Origin: Erythrobacter ani
Lineage (GTDB): Bacteria > Pseudomonadota > Alphaproteobacteria > Sphingomonadales > Sphingomonadaceae
Assembly (NCBI RefSeq): GCF_019204025.1
Contig: NZ_JAGSPB010000002.1
Span: 372,001-436,000, forward strand
DNA: 64,000 bases
Direction of reading: 5' to 3'
Each line of letters starts with the position of its first letter. Position 1 is the first letter of the stretch. The position numbers and the translations under genes were made by a program. Below the pieces are notes generated by a model, which saw only the letters and a list, made by a program, of their open reading frames with translations, had not been told where the DNA came from and ran no database searches. This document shows positions 26,636 through 35,888 of the stretch, in pieces.

Positions 26636-28918
26636 GTGAAGATGATTGGGCAGCTCGCCGACGCGATTTGTCGGCGTCAAAGAGCGCTACTGATGCTGGT
26701 ACTGGGACTTATTGCGGTTTCGGTGATCGGTGCCACGCAGATCCGTGTCGAAGACGGCGCGCGTGATATTTTCGTGTCCTCCTTCGATGAATATGCGCGG
26801 TTTACACAGCACACCGCCGAATATCCGCAAAGCGACAGCGAAATCGTCGTCTTGGTTACATCGGAAAACGGCTTCGATCGCGAGCAGCTGATCCTGCTTC
26901 AGGACCTGGTTTTCGACGGTCAGCTCATCGAAGGGGTGGATTTCGCGCATTCGATTTTCTCGATGCAGGAATACAACGCCGAGACGCAGGCTTTTCAAAC
27001 TGTGATCGAAGGCGACCTCTCGGAGTATGAGGACGTTTCGGTAGCTTTGGACGAGGTTGCGCGCTCGCCCTGGACAATCGTCCCGATGATAAATCCCGAA
27101 CGCACCGAAACGATTCTTGTCTACGCGGTGGAGGAACAGCGGGTCGACGATAAGCAGGTGCAGCCGATTATTGACGAATTCCGCGAACTGTTCGCTGAGG
27201 TTCCGCCCGAAGCGGGGCTGGAATTCCAGCTCACCGGTACGCTGCCGATCCTCAATGTCATCGTAAACCGCATCATTGCGGAGCAGGGCCTGCTCAATGG
27301 GATCGGCGGGCTTCTGGGATTGATCACATCGCTGTTCCTGTTCCGAAGTCTCGTGGTGGGCTTATTGACGGGGATAGCGCCGATATTCGCCGTTCTCCTG
27401 ACCTTGGGGGCGATGGGTTGGCTCGGTCTCGAAATGAATGTTTTGACCAATTCGATTTCGATCCTGATTCTCGTGATCACCATGGCGAATTGCATCCATA
27501 TGACGTTCGAATTGCGCAAATTTGCAAAGCGCGGGGCGGGGCGGGACGAGTCCATTCGCGGCATGATGCAGGCGATTGCATCTCCCTGCCTGCTCACCGG
27601 TCTCACCACGATTATCGCTATGGCTGGGCTTTCCTATTCGGATTCAGAGCTGATTCGCGTCTTTTCGCTCGCAGCGGTGATCGGGCTTTGCATGTCGCTA
27701 TTCGCGGCAATCGTCATCCATCCGCTCGTCTTCGCGCTCACCTGGCGCTTCGCCCCGATTGAGCGAGCCCTCAAACAGCATGTTTTGCCGCAGCAATATT
27801 GGAGCGAACTGTTCGGCCGCACCACCAAGTGGTTGCTGGCGCGGAAATTCGCCGTCGCCGCCGTTAGCACGGGTTTGGCAGCCGTGCTGCTTGCGGCGTT
27901 CTTGCCCGTACAGACGACCCATCGCTTTAACGAATATCTACACGATGACGATCCGATCCTCCTCGCTCTCGAGCGCGCCGAGGCAATCAGCAGTCCGACC
28001 CAATCCCTCGATATCGTGCTTCGTCAGGAGGAGCAGGGCGAGCCGTTGGTCTCCAACGCGAACCTTGAGGTCCTGGCGGCAGTGCATGAAGATCTCGAAA
28101 CGGAATTCCCCGGTAATCGGATCTACTCGCTTCACAGCCTTCGCCAAATCCTGCGCGAAGCAGGGCAGCCATCATCAGCGGACGATGTGGACCGAATACT
28201 GGAGCAATTGCCCGAACGCGCGCAAACCGAATTGATCGGCCGGAGCAGAGACGGGTTTAAGCTTTCCTTTCGCGTTGCAGACCAGCCTTCGCCACAGATT
28301 CGCGCGTTGATGGACCGCATCAACGCGCGTTTGGATCAAGCGGAGCTGGGCAAGCTGACAGCAGAGCCGATCACCGGACTGACTGCGCTTGCCGCGATAT
28401 TATCGGACAAAATGATCAAGGAGCTGACGATCAGCTTCTTGATCGCTGCGTTTGCCTGCCCGCTTCTGATCGCTCTTTGGTTTGGTCAGTGGCGGTTCGG
28501 TCTGGCGGCAGTGTTGCCGAATGTCATCCCGGTTCTGATGGTCGGAGCATGGCTGATGGTGAGCGGGTGGCAACTACAATTCATCGGGGCGATTGCCCTT
28601 TCCATTGCGTTCGGGGTTGCCGTCGACGACACGATCCATGTCCTCAACCGCTATGACATCAATCGCCGTGAAAAAGGTGCCGCTTTCGCGCTTGGTGATA
28701 TTCCGAACGTGATGAAGCATGTCGCTCCGGCGCTCATGACAACCACGCTGGTGCTATCGGTCGGAATTTCGTCTGCGTTTTTGAGCGAAATGCCGACCGT
28801 GATGTTCTTCGGCGGGTTGTGTATCGCGATTTTCACGCTCGCGTTGCTTGCCGATCTGTTCATACTGCTTCCGGTTCTGGCGGTGCTTGAACGCAAACGG
28901 CTGGCTTCCCGGGATTAA
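26636..28918 (+). CDS. MMPL/RND-superfamily membrane transporter
   Basis: This 760-residue protein has the two-fold RND layout: an N-terminal TM, a large periplasmic loop (about 40-210), a block of six TM segments (about 210-400), a second loop (about 430-590) and a second TM block (about 600-755). The second block contains the FGVAVDDTIHVLNRY motif, matching the GXXXD family pattern. Such proteins move lipids or hydrophobic compounds. No periplasmic adaptor or outer-membrane channel gene is next to it, as is usual for MMPL members. The start is GTG 26636 or ATG 26642. Its stop is 2 bp from the convergent epimerase stop. Confidence 0.85.
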   Translation: MKMIGQLADAICRRQRALLMLVLGLIAVSVIGATQIRVEDGARDIFVSSFDEYARFTQHTAEYPQSDSEIVVLVTSENGFDREQLILLQDLVFDGQLIEGVDFAHSIFSMQEYNAETQAFQTVIEGDLSEYEDVSVALDEVARSPWTIVPMINPERTETILVYAVEEQRVDDKQVQPIIDEFRELFAEVPPEAGLEFQLTGTLPILNVIVNRIIAEQGLLNGIGGLLGLITSLFLFRSLVVGLLTGIAPIFAVLLTLGAMGWLGLEMNVLTNSISILILVITMANCIHMTFELRKFAKRGAGRDESIRGMMQAIASPCLLTGLTTIIAMAGLSYSDSELIRVFSLAAVIGLCMSLFAAIVIHPLVFALTWRFAPIERALKQHVLPQQYWSELFGRTTKWLLARKFAVAAVSTGLAAVLLAAFLPVQTTHRFNEYLHDDDPILLALERAEAISSPTQSLDIVLRQEEQGEPLVSNANLEVLAAVHEDLETEFPGNRIYSLHSLRQILREAGQPSSADDVDRILEQLPERAQTELIGRSRDGFKLSFRVADQPSPQIRALMDRINARLDQAELGKLTAEPITGLTALAAILSDKMIKELTISFLIAAFACPLLIALWFGQWRFGLAAVLPNVIPVLMVGAWLMVSGWQLQFIGAIALSIAFGVAVDDTIHVLNRYDINRREKGAAFALGDIPNVMKHVAPALMTTTLVLSVGISSAFLSEMPTVMFFGGLCIAIFTLALLADLFILLPVLAVLERKRLASRD

Positions 28919-28920
28919 AG

Positions 28921-29874
28921 TCAGCGCCGCAATGCCTCGTGGCGCCACGCGATCGTGTCTCGCAGGCCGGTGTCAAGATCGTATGCAGGCGACCACCCGG
29001 TGGCGGCCCGAAGCTTTTGCGTATTTGCTACGATCCGGGGTGCTTCGCCTTGCCTGTCGGGCAAGGCTCCGACATGCAGCAAGTCTTCCCGTCCGCACAG
29101 TTCTGCAATGCGCGATGCCAGCGCTTTGATAGAAATGCCCTCACCGGTTCCGACATTGAAGGCTCCGCGACATCGACGCGCCGCCAGCGTGGCCAGGCCG
29201 CTCGCCATATCGGGAGCAAATCCGAAGTCGCGGACCGCTTTCCCGCTCCCGGTTTCGGCCGTTTCACCGGCAAGGATGGGATCGATGATCTGCGGCACCA
29301 GTCGTTCCGTGTTCTCGAATGGCCCGAATAGGTAGAACAACCGGGCCCAGGTTAAAGACCCACCTGCCTTTTGCGCATCGGTGAAGGCCTGTTCAGCCAG
29401 TTCGGCCTTGGCGCGGCCATAGATCGACGACGGTGCAATGGAGGTAATATCCTCTTCGCATTCTCCGTGATCGGGTGGGTCGTATTCTGCGCAAGTGCCG
29501 CATGCGACCACATGCCCGCCGGTTCTGTCCCAGAACTCATTGAACAGGCGCAAACTCGCATCACGCCAGATCCAGTTTTCTTCGAGGTGCCACAATCCTC
29601 CCGCTTTGGCGCGTGCCCATGCAGCGTGGATCAGAATGGAAGCCTTGTAATGCGTCAGGAGCGTAGCGGCAGCGTCCGCTTCCAGCAGATCGACGCTTTG
29701 CCACTCGACGCCGGGAAGCGGTTTGCCGGCGGGTGCTTTGCCCAAGGCGAGCACTTGGGCACCCTGCTTTCGAAGCTGGTCGACGACCGATCGACCGACG
29801 AATCCGCTCGCTCCGGTCACTATGACAAGGTCGTTTTGGATGTATGTCCTCCCATCAGGCTCTCCATCGCCCAT
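28921..29874 (-). CDS. NAD-dependent epimerase/dehydratase (extended SDR)
   Basis: This 317-residue extended short-chain dehydrogenase has the Rossmann motif GASGFVG and the catalytic YGRAK (YxxxK), with the usual Ser/Thr region ahead (CGTCAEY). The C-terminal part (FNVGTGEGISIKALASRIAEL) is typical of nucleotide-sugar epimerases. The substrate is a nucleotide sugar or a sugar-linked ketone but cannot be fixed. It is divergent from the glucose-1-phosphate cytidylyltransferase at 29965 and could work on the same sugar pathway. Confidence 0.85.
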   Translation of the reverse strand: MGDGEPDGRTYIQNDLVIVTGASGFVGRSVVDQLRKQGAQVLALGKAPAGKPLPGVEWQSVDLLEADAAATLLTHYKASILIHAAWARAKAGGLWHLEENWIWRDASLRLFNEFWDRTGGHVVACGTCAEYDPPDHGECEEDITSIAPSSIYGRAKAELAEQAFTDAQKAGGSLTWARLFYLFGPFENTERLVPQIIDPILAGETAETGSGKAVRDFGFAPDMASGLATLAARRCRGAFNVGTGEGISIKALASRIAELCGREDLLHVGALPDRQGEAPRIVANTQKLRAATGWSPAYDLDTGLRDTIAWRHEALRR

Positions 29875-29964
29875 CCAAGCTAATCCGAATGCGCCAATGA
29901 TCCGATAGCCGCGATCCTCTACTATTTTGTCACGGCCGAAGTGGTTTAAACGAAGGAGCGCCTA

Positions 29965-30825
29965 ATGAAAGTCGTGATACTCGCCGGAGGGCTGGGCACA
30001 CGTATCAGTGAGGAAACCTCCGTACGTCCGAAGCCAATGGTTGAAATCGGGGGTAAACCGCTGTTGTGGCACGTAATGCGCCACTACGCGCATTACGGAC
30101 TCAAAGATTTTGTTATTTGTTGCGGGTACAAGGGCGAATACATCAAGGAATTCTTCCTTAACTACCGGAACCTGGGAAGCGATTTCACGATTGATCTGGG
30201 CAGCGGCGAGGTCAATTTTCACAATCCGGTCGACGAAGATTGGAAAGTCACCCTGATCGACACCGGGGCGGATTCGATGACGGGCGGGCGCGTTCGCCGC
30301 GCGAGAGCCGCGATCGGAGATAGTCCGTTCTGCCTCACATACGGGGACGGCGTTTCCAACGTACCCATCGATCGCCTGCTCGAATACCACGCGGAGCACG
30401 GCAAATGGGCGACGGTCACCGCAGTCCGCCAGCCTGGCCGGTTCGGCGCATTGGGCATGAGCGATGATGGCGTTTCCGTGACCGGTTTCCGCGAGAAGGG
30501 GCTCGACGATGGCGGGCACATCAATGGCGGGTTCTATGTTTGTGAGCCGGAGGTTTTCGACCTGATCGAAGACGATTCGACGATCTGGGAGCGCGATCCG
30601 ATGGACAAGTTGGTCGATCAGAACCAATTGGCCGCGTTCCGCCACGATGACTTCTGGCAGTGCATGGATACCCTGAGGGACAAGAGTTATCTCGAAGAGG
30701 TCTGGGCCCAGCCCGATTGCCCTTGGCGAATGGTTTATGAGAAGGCCTCAGGTCAGCCGCGCGAATGGATTCGAACAGATATCGACCACGCCCAGATACC
30801 GAACAGGATCCTGACCGCCGTTTGA
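29965..30825 (+). CDS. rfbF: Glucose-1-phosphate cytidylyltransferase
   Basis: This 286-residue enzyme makes CDP-glucose from glucose-1-phosphate and CTP, the entry step to CDP-dideoxy or branched sugars. The nucleotidyltransferase motif LAGGLGTRISEETSVRPKPM is intact, as are the family blocks LTYGDGVSNV, GHINGGFYV and QCMDTLRDK. Usual family members end shortly after the PWK/RV segment (about 257 residues); this one runs on for about 30 more residues. That tail (30748-30825) lies antisense to the end of the small Tat-type gene on the other strand. The CDP-glucose 4,6-dehydratase (RfbG) that normally acts next is not in the window. Confidence 0.88.
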   Translation: MKVVILAGGLGTRISEETSVRPKPMVEIGGKPLLWHVMRHYAHYGLKDFVICCGYKGEYIKEFFLNYRNLGSDFTIDLGSGEVNFHNPVDEDWKVTLIDTGADSMTGGRVRRARAAIGDSPFCLTYGDGVSNVPIDRLLEYHAEHGKWATVTAVRQPGRFGALGMSDDGVSVTGFREKGLDDGGHINGGFYVCEPEVFDLIEDDSTIWERDPMDKLVDQNQLAAFRHDDFWQCMDTLRDKSYLEEVWAQPDCPWRMVYEKASGQPREWIRTDIDHAQIPNRILTAV

Positions 30826-31170
30826 GCTGAAGAAGTCCGATCCCAGCATGAACATCGTCGCGACGCGGCGCTTGAACCCGTCGTAACTCAGATTGCTGCC
30901 AAACAGCATGTCGAGCCCGTCGTATCCAACGATGCGCTGAGCGCGCATCAATTGATCGATCTTACTGCGTTCGACCTCGGTTTTCTCCAGGTAATCACGA
31001 GCGAACTCTTCGGCAGAACCCTCGGCGAAACGCGTTTCGGGCAGCGCATGGCGGACGAAACCGGCGATGAAGCCTTCCATGTCTCCGGTCAGAACGCGGA
31101 TGCCGCCCACGCCTGCAATCGCCGCGGTTGCGGTTCCGCCAAGGAGCATTTGTCGGCGAGATATCTTCAT
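30748..31170 (-). CDS. Small Tat-signal subunit partnering a GMC oxidoreductase (gamma-subunit-like), copy 2
   Basis: This 140-residue protein starts with the Tat motif SRRQMLL (Arg5-Arg6). It lies 7 bp downstream of the GMC oxidoreductase at 31178-32632, the same order as in copy 1 at 3822-5735. The C-termini of the two copies align (FFSSNGG versus YFTTSGG, then Cys and NPFA). The ATG at 31170 starts directly at the Tat signal; longer in-frame extensions overlap the GMC gene and lack sense. The last 78 bp overlap the 3' end of rfbF on the opposite strand. The role as Tat escort for the catalytic subunit is inferred from known FAD-glucose dehydrogenases. Confidence 0.75.
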   Translation of the reverse strand: MKISRRQMLLGGTATAAIAGVGGIRVLTGDMEGFIAGFVRHALPETRFAEGSAEEFARDYLEKTEVERSKIDQLMRAQRIVGYDGLDMLFGSNLSYDGFKRRVATMFMLGSDFFSSNGGQDPVRYLGVVDICSNPFARLT

Positions 31171-31177
31171 AACGCTG

Positions 31178-32632
31178 TCATCCCAGCATCTGATCGACGG
31201 CGCGGTACGAAAGGGCGGCGGCGGAAAGCGTCGGATTCGCACTGGCGGGCGTCGGGAAAATGGACGTTCCCACCACGCAAAGATTGCGGACGGCATGCGA
31301 GATCATGCCCGCATCCACGACCGAATCCTCTATCGATGATCCCATGCGCAAGGATCCCTGGATGTGGCCAAGGGTAGGCTTGATGCCGAGAAACCGGACG
31401 CCCTCGATCGGGAGCGGTGAGAAAATTTCGGGAATGCGCGAGATCGCGTGGTCCAATCCGGCCATGGCATAGTCGGACCAGTCCTTGAACCTCACGACGG
31501 GTTTATCGCTGCCGTCATCGAACACGCCATTCTCGTAATCAAACACGTCCTCGACATAGAGGGTGATGGGCAGGGTCTGCCGCCAGCGCCCTGGCTCAAG
31601 CCGGAACCCATGCATCAGATTGTTCTTCACCAGATAGATCGAGTTTGCGAATTCGGCTGAACGGCCTTCCTCTACGATCGACAGATTAATGGCAGTGGAG
31701 TCTGTCCCCCCGTCAAAGTGATCGAGGCCGCCGAGCAGAACTTCCACGTCGGCGAGCATCTTCTCGCCGAGATATCGGCCGACCCCATGGCCGGCTATCC
31801 CGGATCGCTGAAAGATAAAGGGGGAGTGGATCGCGTTCGCACCGAGCACACACAGGTCGCAATCGGCGGAGTATTCGCGACCCGCATTCTTGAAATGCAC
31901 TGCTGAAACATTTCCGCCTTCGACATCGAGATGCGTCACTTCGCATCCAATACCAATCGAAACAGAAGGGTGGCTAAGTGTCTCATCCATGGCATTGAAC
32001 GCCGTAAATTTTGCTCCGACCGGACACAGATTGCATTTTGCCGACGAACAGCAGCGCCCGCGCGCGCCGACCGAGCGCGAAAGCTTGGCCGTCGGCATGG
32101 GGAAGTGATTACCGTTCCCTTTTTGCACCATGATCTCATCGGCAGAGGTCAATTGATGCGCTGGTTGCGGATACTCTTCAGTGCCGGGATAAACCCTGCC
32201 GATCTCGCTGGAACCGGCGATCAACATGATCCGCTCAAGCTCCTGCCAGTACGGAACCAGATCGTCGTAATCGATTGGCCAGTCGCTGCCCAATCCGGTT
32301 TGTGTGCCTACCTTGAAATCAGACGGGTGCATGCGCGGGGTCAGGCCCCACCAACAATTCGTGCTCCCTCCCAGACCGATGGTGAAATCCCAGGGCTTGC
32401 CGCTGCCTTCTCCATGTTCGTAAGTCTGTTCCGGCGGGATGTCCGAGTTCGCGCGGTTCTCAAGCTGCCATTCAGAAGAGTTGTAACGACCGCGCTCCAG
32501 GATGAGTATCCGGTCGTTGGGGCGTTTTTGAAGGTAGCGTTTGAGGAAGAAAAGCGAACCGAAACCCGATCCGATGATTACGACGTCCCATACCGTTTCT
32601 GCCGAAGCCTGCTCGGGCGTGACGAATTTCAT
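31178..32632 (-). CDS. GMC-family FAD oxidoreductase with a predicted 3Fe-4S cysteine motif, copy 2
   Basis: This 484-residue enzyme is a paralogue of the protein at 4284-5735. It has GSGFGS at 21-26, the cysteine cluster Cys194, Cys195, Cys200 and Cys203 (CC-x4-C-x2-C), GGSTNCWWGLTPRMHP near residue 100 and the C-terminal GSLRMG and VVGTSIFPTP blocks. The ATG at 32632 was chosen because the FAD motif begins 20 residues later; an in-frame extension to 32764 would overlap the neighbouring dioxygenase gene. It lies inside the polysaccharide island, 28 bp after a 2-oxoglutarate dioxygenase, so its substrate may be a sugar or sugar-derived alcohol. Confidence 0.82.
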   Translation of the reverse strand: MKFVTPEQASAETVWDVVIIGSGFGSLFFLKRYLQKRPNDRILILERGRYNSSEWQLENRANSDIPPEQTYEHGEGSGKPWDFTIGLGGSTNCWWGLTPRMHPSDFKVGTQTGLGSDWPIDYDDLVPYWQELERIMLIAGSSEIGRVYPGTEEYPQPAHQLTSADEIMVQKGNGNHFPMPTAKLSRSVGARGRCCSSAKCNLCPVGAKFTAFNAMDETLSHPSVSIGIGCEVTHLDVEGGNVSAVHFKNAGREYSADCDLCVLGANAIHSPFIFQRSGIAGHGVGRYLGEKMLADVEVLLGGLDHFDGGTDSTAINLSIVEEGRSAEFANSIYLVKNNLMHGFRLEPGRWRQTLPITLYVEDVFDYENGVFDDGSDKPVVRFKDWSDYAMAGLDHAISRIPEIFSPLPIEGVRFLGIKPTLGHIQGSLRMGSSIEDSVVDAGMISHAVRNLCVVGTSIFPTPASANPTLSAAALSYRAVDQMLG

Positions 32633-32660
32633 GACCGTAACCAAGATGACGGGTGAGGCA

Positions 32661-33617
32661 TCAGGCGTGAACCTTGTCGTCTGGCTCGAATTGCAGAACG
32701 CCGTCCTCGACCGTGTCGCCAACATCGTATTTCGCGATAAGGTTGGGATCGATCGCCTCGTCATCGGTCATCCGCCGAAAATCGCGAAGAGCCGTTCCGG
32801 TCGATGAATTGTCAACGTTGACTGCGCCGATACCCTCACGAACGTGCTCGATGTCGACGATGCGGAAATCGATGCTGAAACGCGTGTTGCCAGTGACGTT
32901 GTCGGATGTTGCATGCAGTTGGTTTGCCGAAAACATCACGGCGCCTCCGACCGGAAGGACCATTTGGACGGCGGCCGGATGATCCAGGGGTGCGCGTGGC
33001 TGCGGAATGCCGCGCTTGTCTTCCCCCTGGCGATGTTGCGCTGCATTCTTGCGCCCCGTCGCGTTCCACCTGTAAATATTGAAATCGTCGGATGAGTTCG
33101 GCAGTCCCGTTTCGACGTAATGCGGATAGAACTCCATGGAGCATTCGCGCGTCATCGGGAAAATCGGCAACCAGAACTGGATCTGCTGCATCGGCGCAGA
33201 CCACCAGGTGTCGCGGTGTGGGGGCTGCTTGTGTCCAACTCCGGAAACCAGATAGCCGTCGCTGCTGACGACGCGCATCCGCGGGACGTCGATATAAGTG
33301 CGAGCGGGATCGAAACCGAGCTCCTGCAGGTAGCTTTTCTGGAGCGTTCTTGTCTGCGTATCGTGGATGAAACGTGGTTTAACCTGCGCTGCACGCTCGA
33401 CGAAATCGTCCACATCGAGGACATGCTGTGCCGTACGCGGATCGTGAGGGTGAAATGCCTCCTCGATCATTGTCTGCGCGTGTTTGCACAGGCTGAGACC
33501 CGCGGCCGAAGGAGGTAGGAGGTTGATCTGGCCGCGATAAATCGCCTGTTCGTGTCCTTCGATACCCCCGTCCAAACCGACGGTCATCGCGATCGAATTC
33601 TTGTCGCCTTCTCTCAT
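32661..33617 (-). CDS. Phytanoyl-CoA-dioxygenase-like Fe(II)/2-oxoglutarate oxygenase
   Basis: This 318-residue protein has the iron-binding facial triad pattern: PPHRD (His and Asp) in the first half and NQLHATSDN (distal His) followed by RFSIDFR (the Arg that binds 2-oxoglutarate). It should hydroxylate a small or polymer-bound substrate with Fe(II), O2 and 2-oxoglutarate. Members of this family are known to act on lipids, antibiotics and sugars. It sits in a minus-strand row (37160 to 30748) of sugar-modifying genes, with only 28 bp to the GMC gene and 3 bp from the upstream glycosyltransferase stop. Confidence 0.75.
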   Translation of the reverse strand: MREGDKNSIAMTVGLDGGIEGHEQAIYRGQINLLPPSAAGLSLCKHAQTMIEEAFHPHDPRTAQHVLDVDDFVERAAQVKPRFIHDTQTRTLQKSYLQELGFDPARTYIDVPRMRVVSSDGYLVSGVGHKQPPHRDTWWSAPMQQIQFWLPIFPMTRECSMEFYPHYVETGLPNSSDDFNIYRWNATGRKNAAQHRQGEDKRGIPQPRAPLDHPAAVQMVLPVGGAVMFSANQLHATSDNVTGNTRFSIDFRIVDIEHVREGIGAVNVDNSSTGTALRDFRRMTDDEAIDPNLIAKYDVGDTVEDGVLQFEPDDKVHA

Positions 33618-33620
33618 GAC

Positions 33621-34517
33621 TTATGCGCTCTTATGCTGAATTCTGCGGACGGTTTCCGGGATGTACCGCGGCTGAGTGATCGCGCGCATCAGCATGGCGC
33701 CCCCGGATTTGATTGCTCGCATGGGTTCCCGATAACGCCAGGAATTGGCCAGTAGTGAAAATCCGTTGAGACGCTGTACCGTCGCGCCGCTCATACGTTT
33801 CCCATCGCGGTCGATTGCTCCATAGACCAACATCTTGTCCGGCAGACCGGAATATCCCGACTTCAGGCGCTTCATTTCCTGCTCGGGGGACAAATGTTGT
33901 TCGGAAAATGCGTCATACACCGCGCCTGTTGCATGGGGACGCGTATGAACCATCGAAATCTCATCGATAATCGCAGATTTGAAGGCGGGGTTCGGCATGG
34001 TCAGCGCCCAGATGAGATCCATTCCCCAACCTGAAATCACTTGCGACATGTGCGGCAGGAAAGTCCTGAGATATTCGGTGCTTATGGAAGGAGCCATGCA
34101 TTCCACGAAATTGGTGTAGCGCAACTTCGTCGCTCCGAATTGCAGCAGGATCGAATAACAGAAATGACTATCGGGATGCAGTGATGGCTGTGCGATCCGC
34201 AGATTGTGCTCTGCGCAGATATCGAAATAACGGTTGAGGTCCCGCTTCGTGAAAATCAGGTCGTCATCCATGAAAGCAATGTAATCATAGCGTTCGAGCA
34301 CATCGCGATTTTTCGTGAGATACCTGTAGATGCTGTCCCATTTCGTGCCTTTGTCGATCGAAAGCGGCAGGTCGCCGCCCTTGCCGATTTCAGGATCGTC
34401 ATCATACTGGCTCAGCTGCAGATCCCAGTTCCGCTCGTCCGGTCCATCGAGCCAGCCCCTGTGCAGGGATTTTGACCCTACGCGCACGAAAACGAGGTTC
34501 TTTCTCGCTCGGGTCAT
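33621..34517 (-). CDS. DUF707-like glycosyltransferase
   Basis: This 298-residue protein looks like a DUF707-type putative glycosyltransferase. It has the DxD-like YIAFMDDDLIF block at about residue 80, a conserved PSLHPDSHFCYSILLQ segment and QVISGWGMDLIWAL, where the WG-D motif is typical of the family, followed by MVHTRP. There is no TM segment. It overlaps the upstream FAD oxidoreductase gene by 4 bp (ATGA). The sugar it transfers is unknown. Confidence 0.65.
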   Translation of the reverse strand: MTRARKNLVFVRVGSKSLHRGWLDGPDERNWDLQLSQYDDDPEIGKGGDLPLSIDKGTKWDSIYRYLTKNRDVLERYDYIAFMDDDLIFTKRDLNRYFDICAEHNLRIAQPSLHPDSHFCYSILLQFGATKLRYTNFVECMAPSISTEYLRTFLPHMSQVISGWGMDLIWALTMPNPAFKSAIIDEISMVHTRPHATGAVYDAFSEQHLSPEQEMKRLKSGYSGLPDKMLVYGAIDRDGKRMSGATVQRLNGFSLLANSWRYREPMRAIKSGGAMLMRAITQPRYIPETVRRIQHKSA

Positions 34518-35869
34518 TTTGCACCTACCTCCACGGCGGCCTCGCTCTTCGCCATTCTATCCAATGCCCTGCGCGCAGCTTTCTCACCGCTTGCGAATGC
34601 CTGGTCGGTCCAGATGTAGCCCCAGTCGCCAAACCGCCCGCAATAGCCGACACCGACGTCGTCGAGATATCCATGGACCAGCTTGAGCGCCGCAGGACGA
34701 TCATGGTCGAAAATGATATTAGCATACGGCGCTACGATCGTGCTCGTGTGGACCACCTGATCGCGTCCATCGATCAGGCCCGCCCTGAGCAGCCCATCGA
34801 TCACGGGTTCGATATATGCGTCGGCAGGTTTGTCCCGGGGCTTCCACTTGTCGCTGAAATAGACTTCCGCCTGCAGCGCCGTGCACCCTTTCGGCGCAAC
34901 ATTCGGCGAGAAGTTCGACGGATAGCTGAGCCTCGCAAAGGCGATGTCCTCATCGTAGAAATACGTCCAGTGGTCATCGCGGACATGCGGCTTTGAAACG
35001 CCGACATTGACTAGAACGACTTCGGTGCAGGCTAACTTGCCGGCAGCTTCGACCACGTCAGGCGGCGCTCCTTTGACCATCGCTACAAGGCGGGGGAGGG
35101 GCACAGACGAAATGATCGAATCGTATGCGATCACCCGGCCGTCCGAGGTTCGCAGCGATTTCGCCTTGGGGTCGATCTCAACGATCTCGCTATCGCATTG
35201 CAAGTTGGAGCGCTCGCGAAAACCATTGAGGTACGAGACGAAGCCACCATCCGTCGGATAGCGGAAGTGGTCCACATAATGGACGTCGGGTGCTTGCGGT
35301 ACGAGCGCGCCGCGCAGGACTTCCTCGAGCTCAGGGCGATAAAGCCGTGGCCCCAGCCAGTCGGTCGTCAGATTTTTCGCATCGGTCGTGTGATACTTGC
35401 GGGTGTAGACCGCAGGGAATGTCTCGGCAAAGGTCTTTCCGAATGCCGCCACCAGCCAGTCTTCGTAATTTGCGATTTTTTCAGAACTCTTCGGCGCATG
35501 GGAGGCGGCCACGAAGTCTTTGATACTATCTATGACGACCTGGTCCGGCAGGCCGTGAAGGTTCACTTGAGCAGGATGCTTGATCCAGTGGCCCTGCCAA
35601 TAATTGTTCACGCTGGCGCGAAGCTTTTCGTATGTCCCGCCAATGCTTTCGGCGAAGAGTTCCTGTAACCTCTTGTTTTGGGTAAATGAAATGTGCGGGC
35701 CTTCATCGAAGAGAAACCCGTCGTCATAGGAATGGGTGGATGTATGCCCGCCGTGGACCGACCGCTTCTCATAGATCGTGGCGTCGACGCCCAGTTCACG
35801 CAATTGGTGGCTTGCGCCGAACCCTGCGAAACCTGCGCCGATAATTGCGATATGCGGATCTTTAGCCAA
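34514..35869 (-). CDS. FAD-dependent amine-oxidase / UDP-galactopyranose-mutase-like protein
   Basis: This 451-residue flavoprotein has an N-terminal dinucleotide motif (GAGFAGFGASHQLRELG) followed by YEKRSVHGGHTST and FDEGPHISF, a pattern shared with protoporphyrinogen-oxidase and UDP-galactopyranose-mutase relatives. C-terminally, GRFGDWGYIWTDQAFASGEKAAR closes the FAD site. It may isomerise or oxidise a nucleotide sugar. The TTG at 35869 was chosen: it gives a start directly before the FAD motif, 19 bp after the upstream stop. A further upstream TTG at 35923 would overlap the methyltransferase gene. Confidence 0.72.
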   Translation of the reverse strand: MAKDPHIAIIGAGFAGFGASHQLRELGVDATIYEKRSVHGGHTSTHSYDDGFLFDEGPHISFTQNKRLQELFAESIGGTYEKLRASVNNYWQGHWIKHPAQVNLHGLPDQVVIDSIKDFVAASHAPKSSEKIANYEDWLVAAFGKTFAETFPAVYTRKYHTTDAKNLTTDWLGPRLYRPELEEVLRGALVPQAPDVHYVDHFRYPTDGGFVSYLNGFRERSNLQCDSEIVEIDPKAKSLRTSDGRVIAYDSIISSVPLPRLVAMVKGAPPDVVEAAGKLACTEVVLVNVGVSKPHVRDDHWTYFYDEDIAFARLSYPSNFSPNVAPKGCTALQAEVYFSDKWKPRDKPADAYIEPVIDGLLRAGLIDGRDQVVHTSTIVAPYANIIFDHDRPAALKLVHGYLDDVGVGYCGRFGDWGYIWTDQAFASGEKAARRALDRMAKSEAAVEVGAK

Positions 35870-35888
35870 TGTTCGCCCCCGAACCTCT

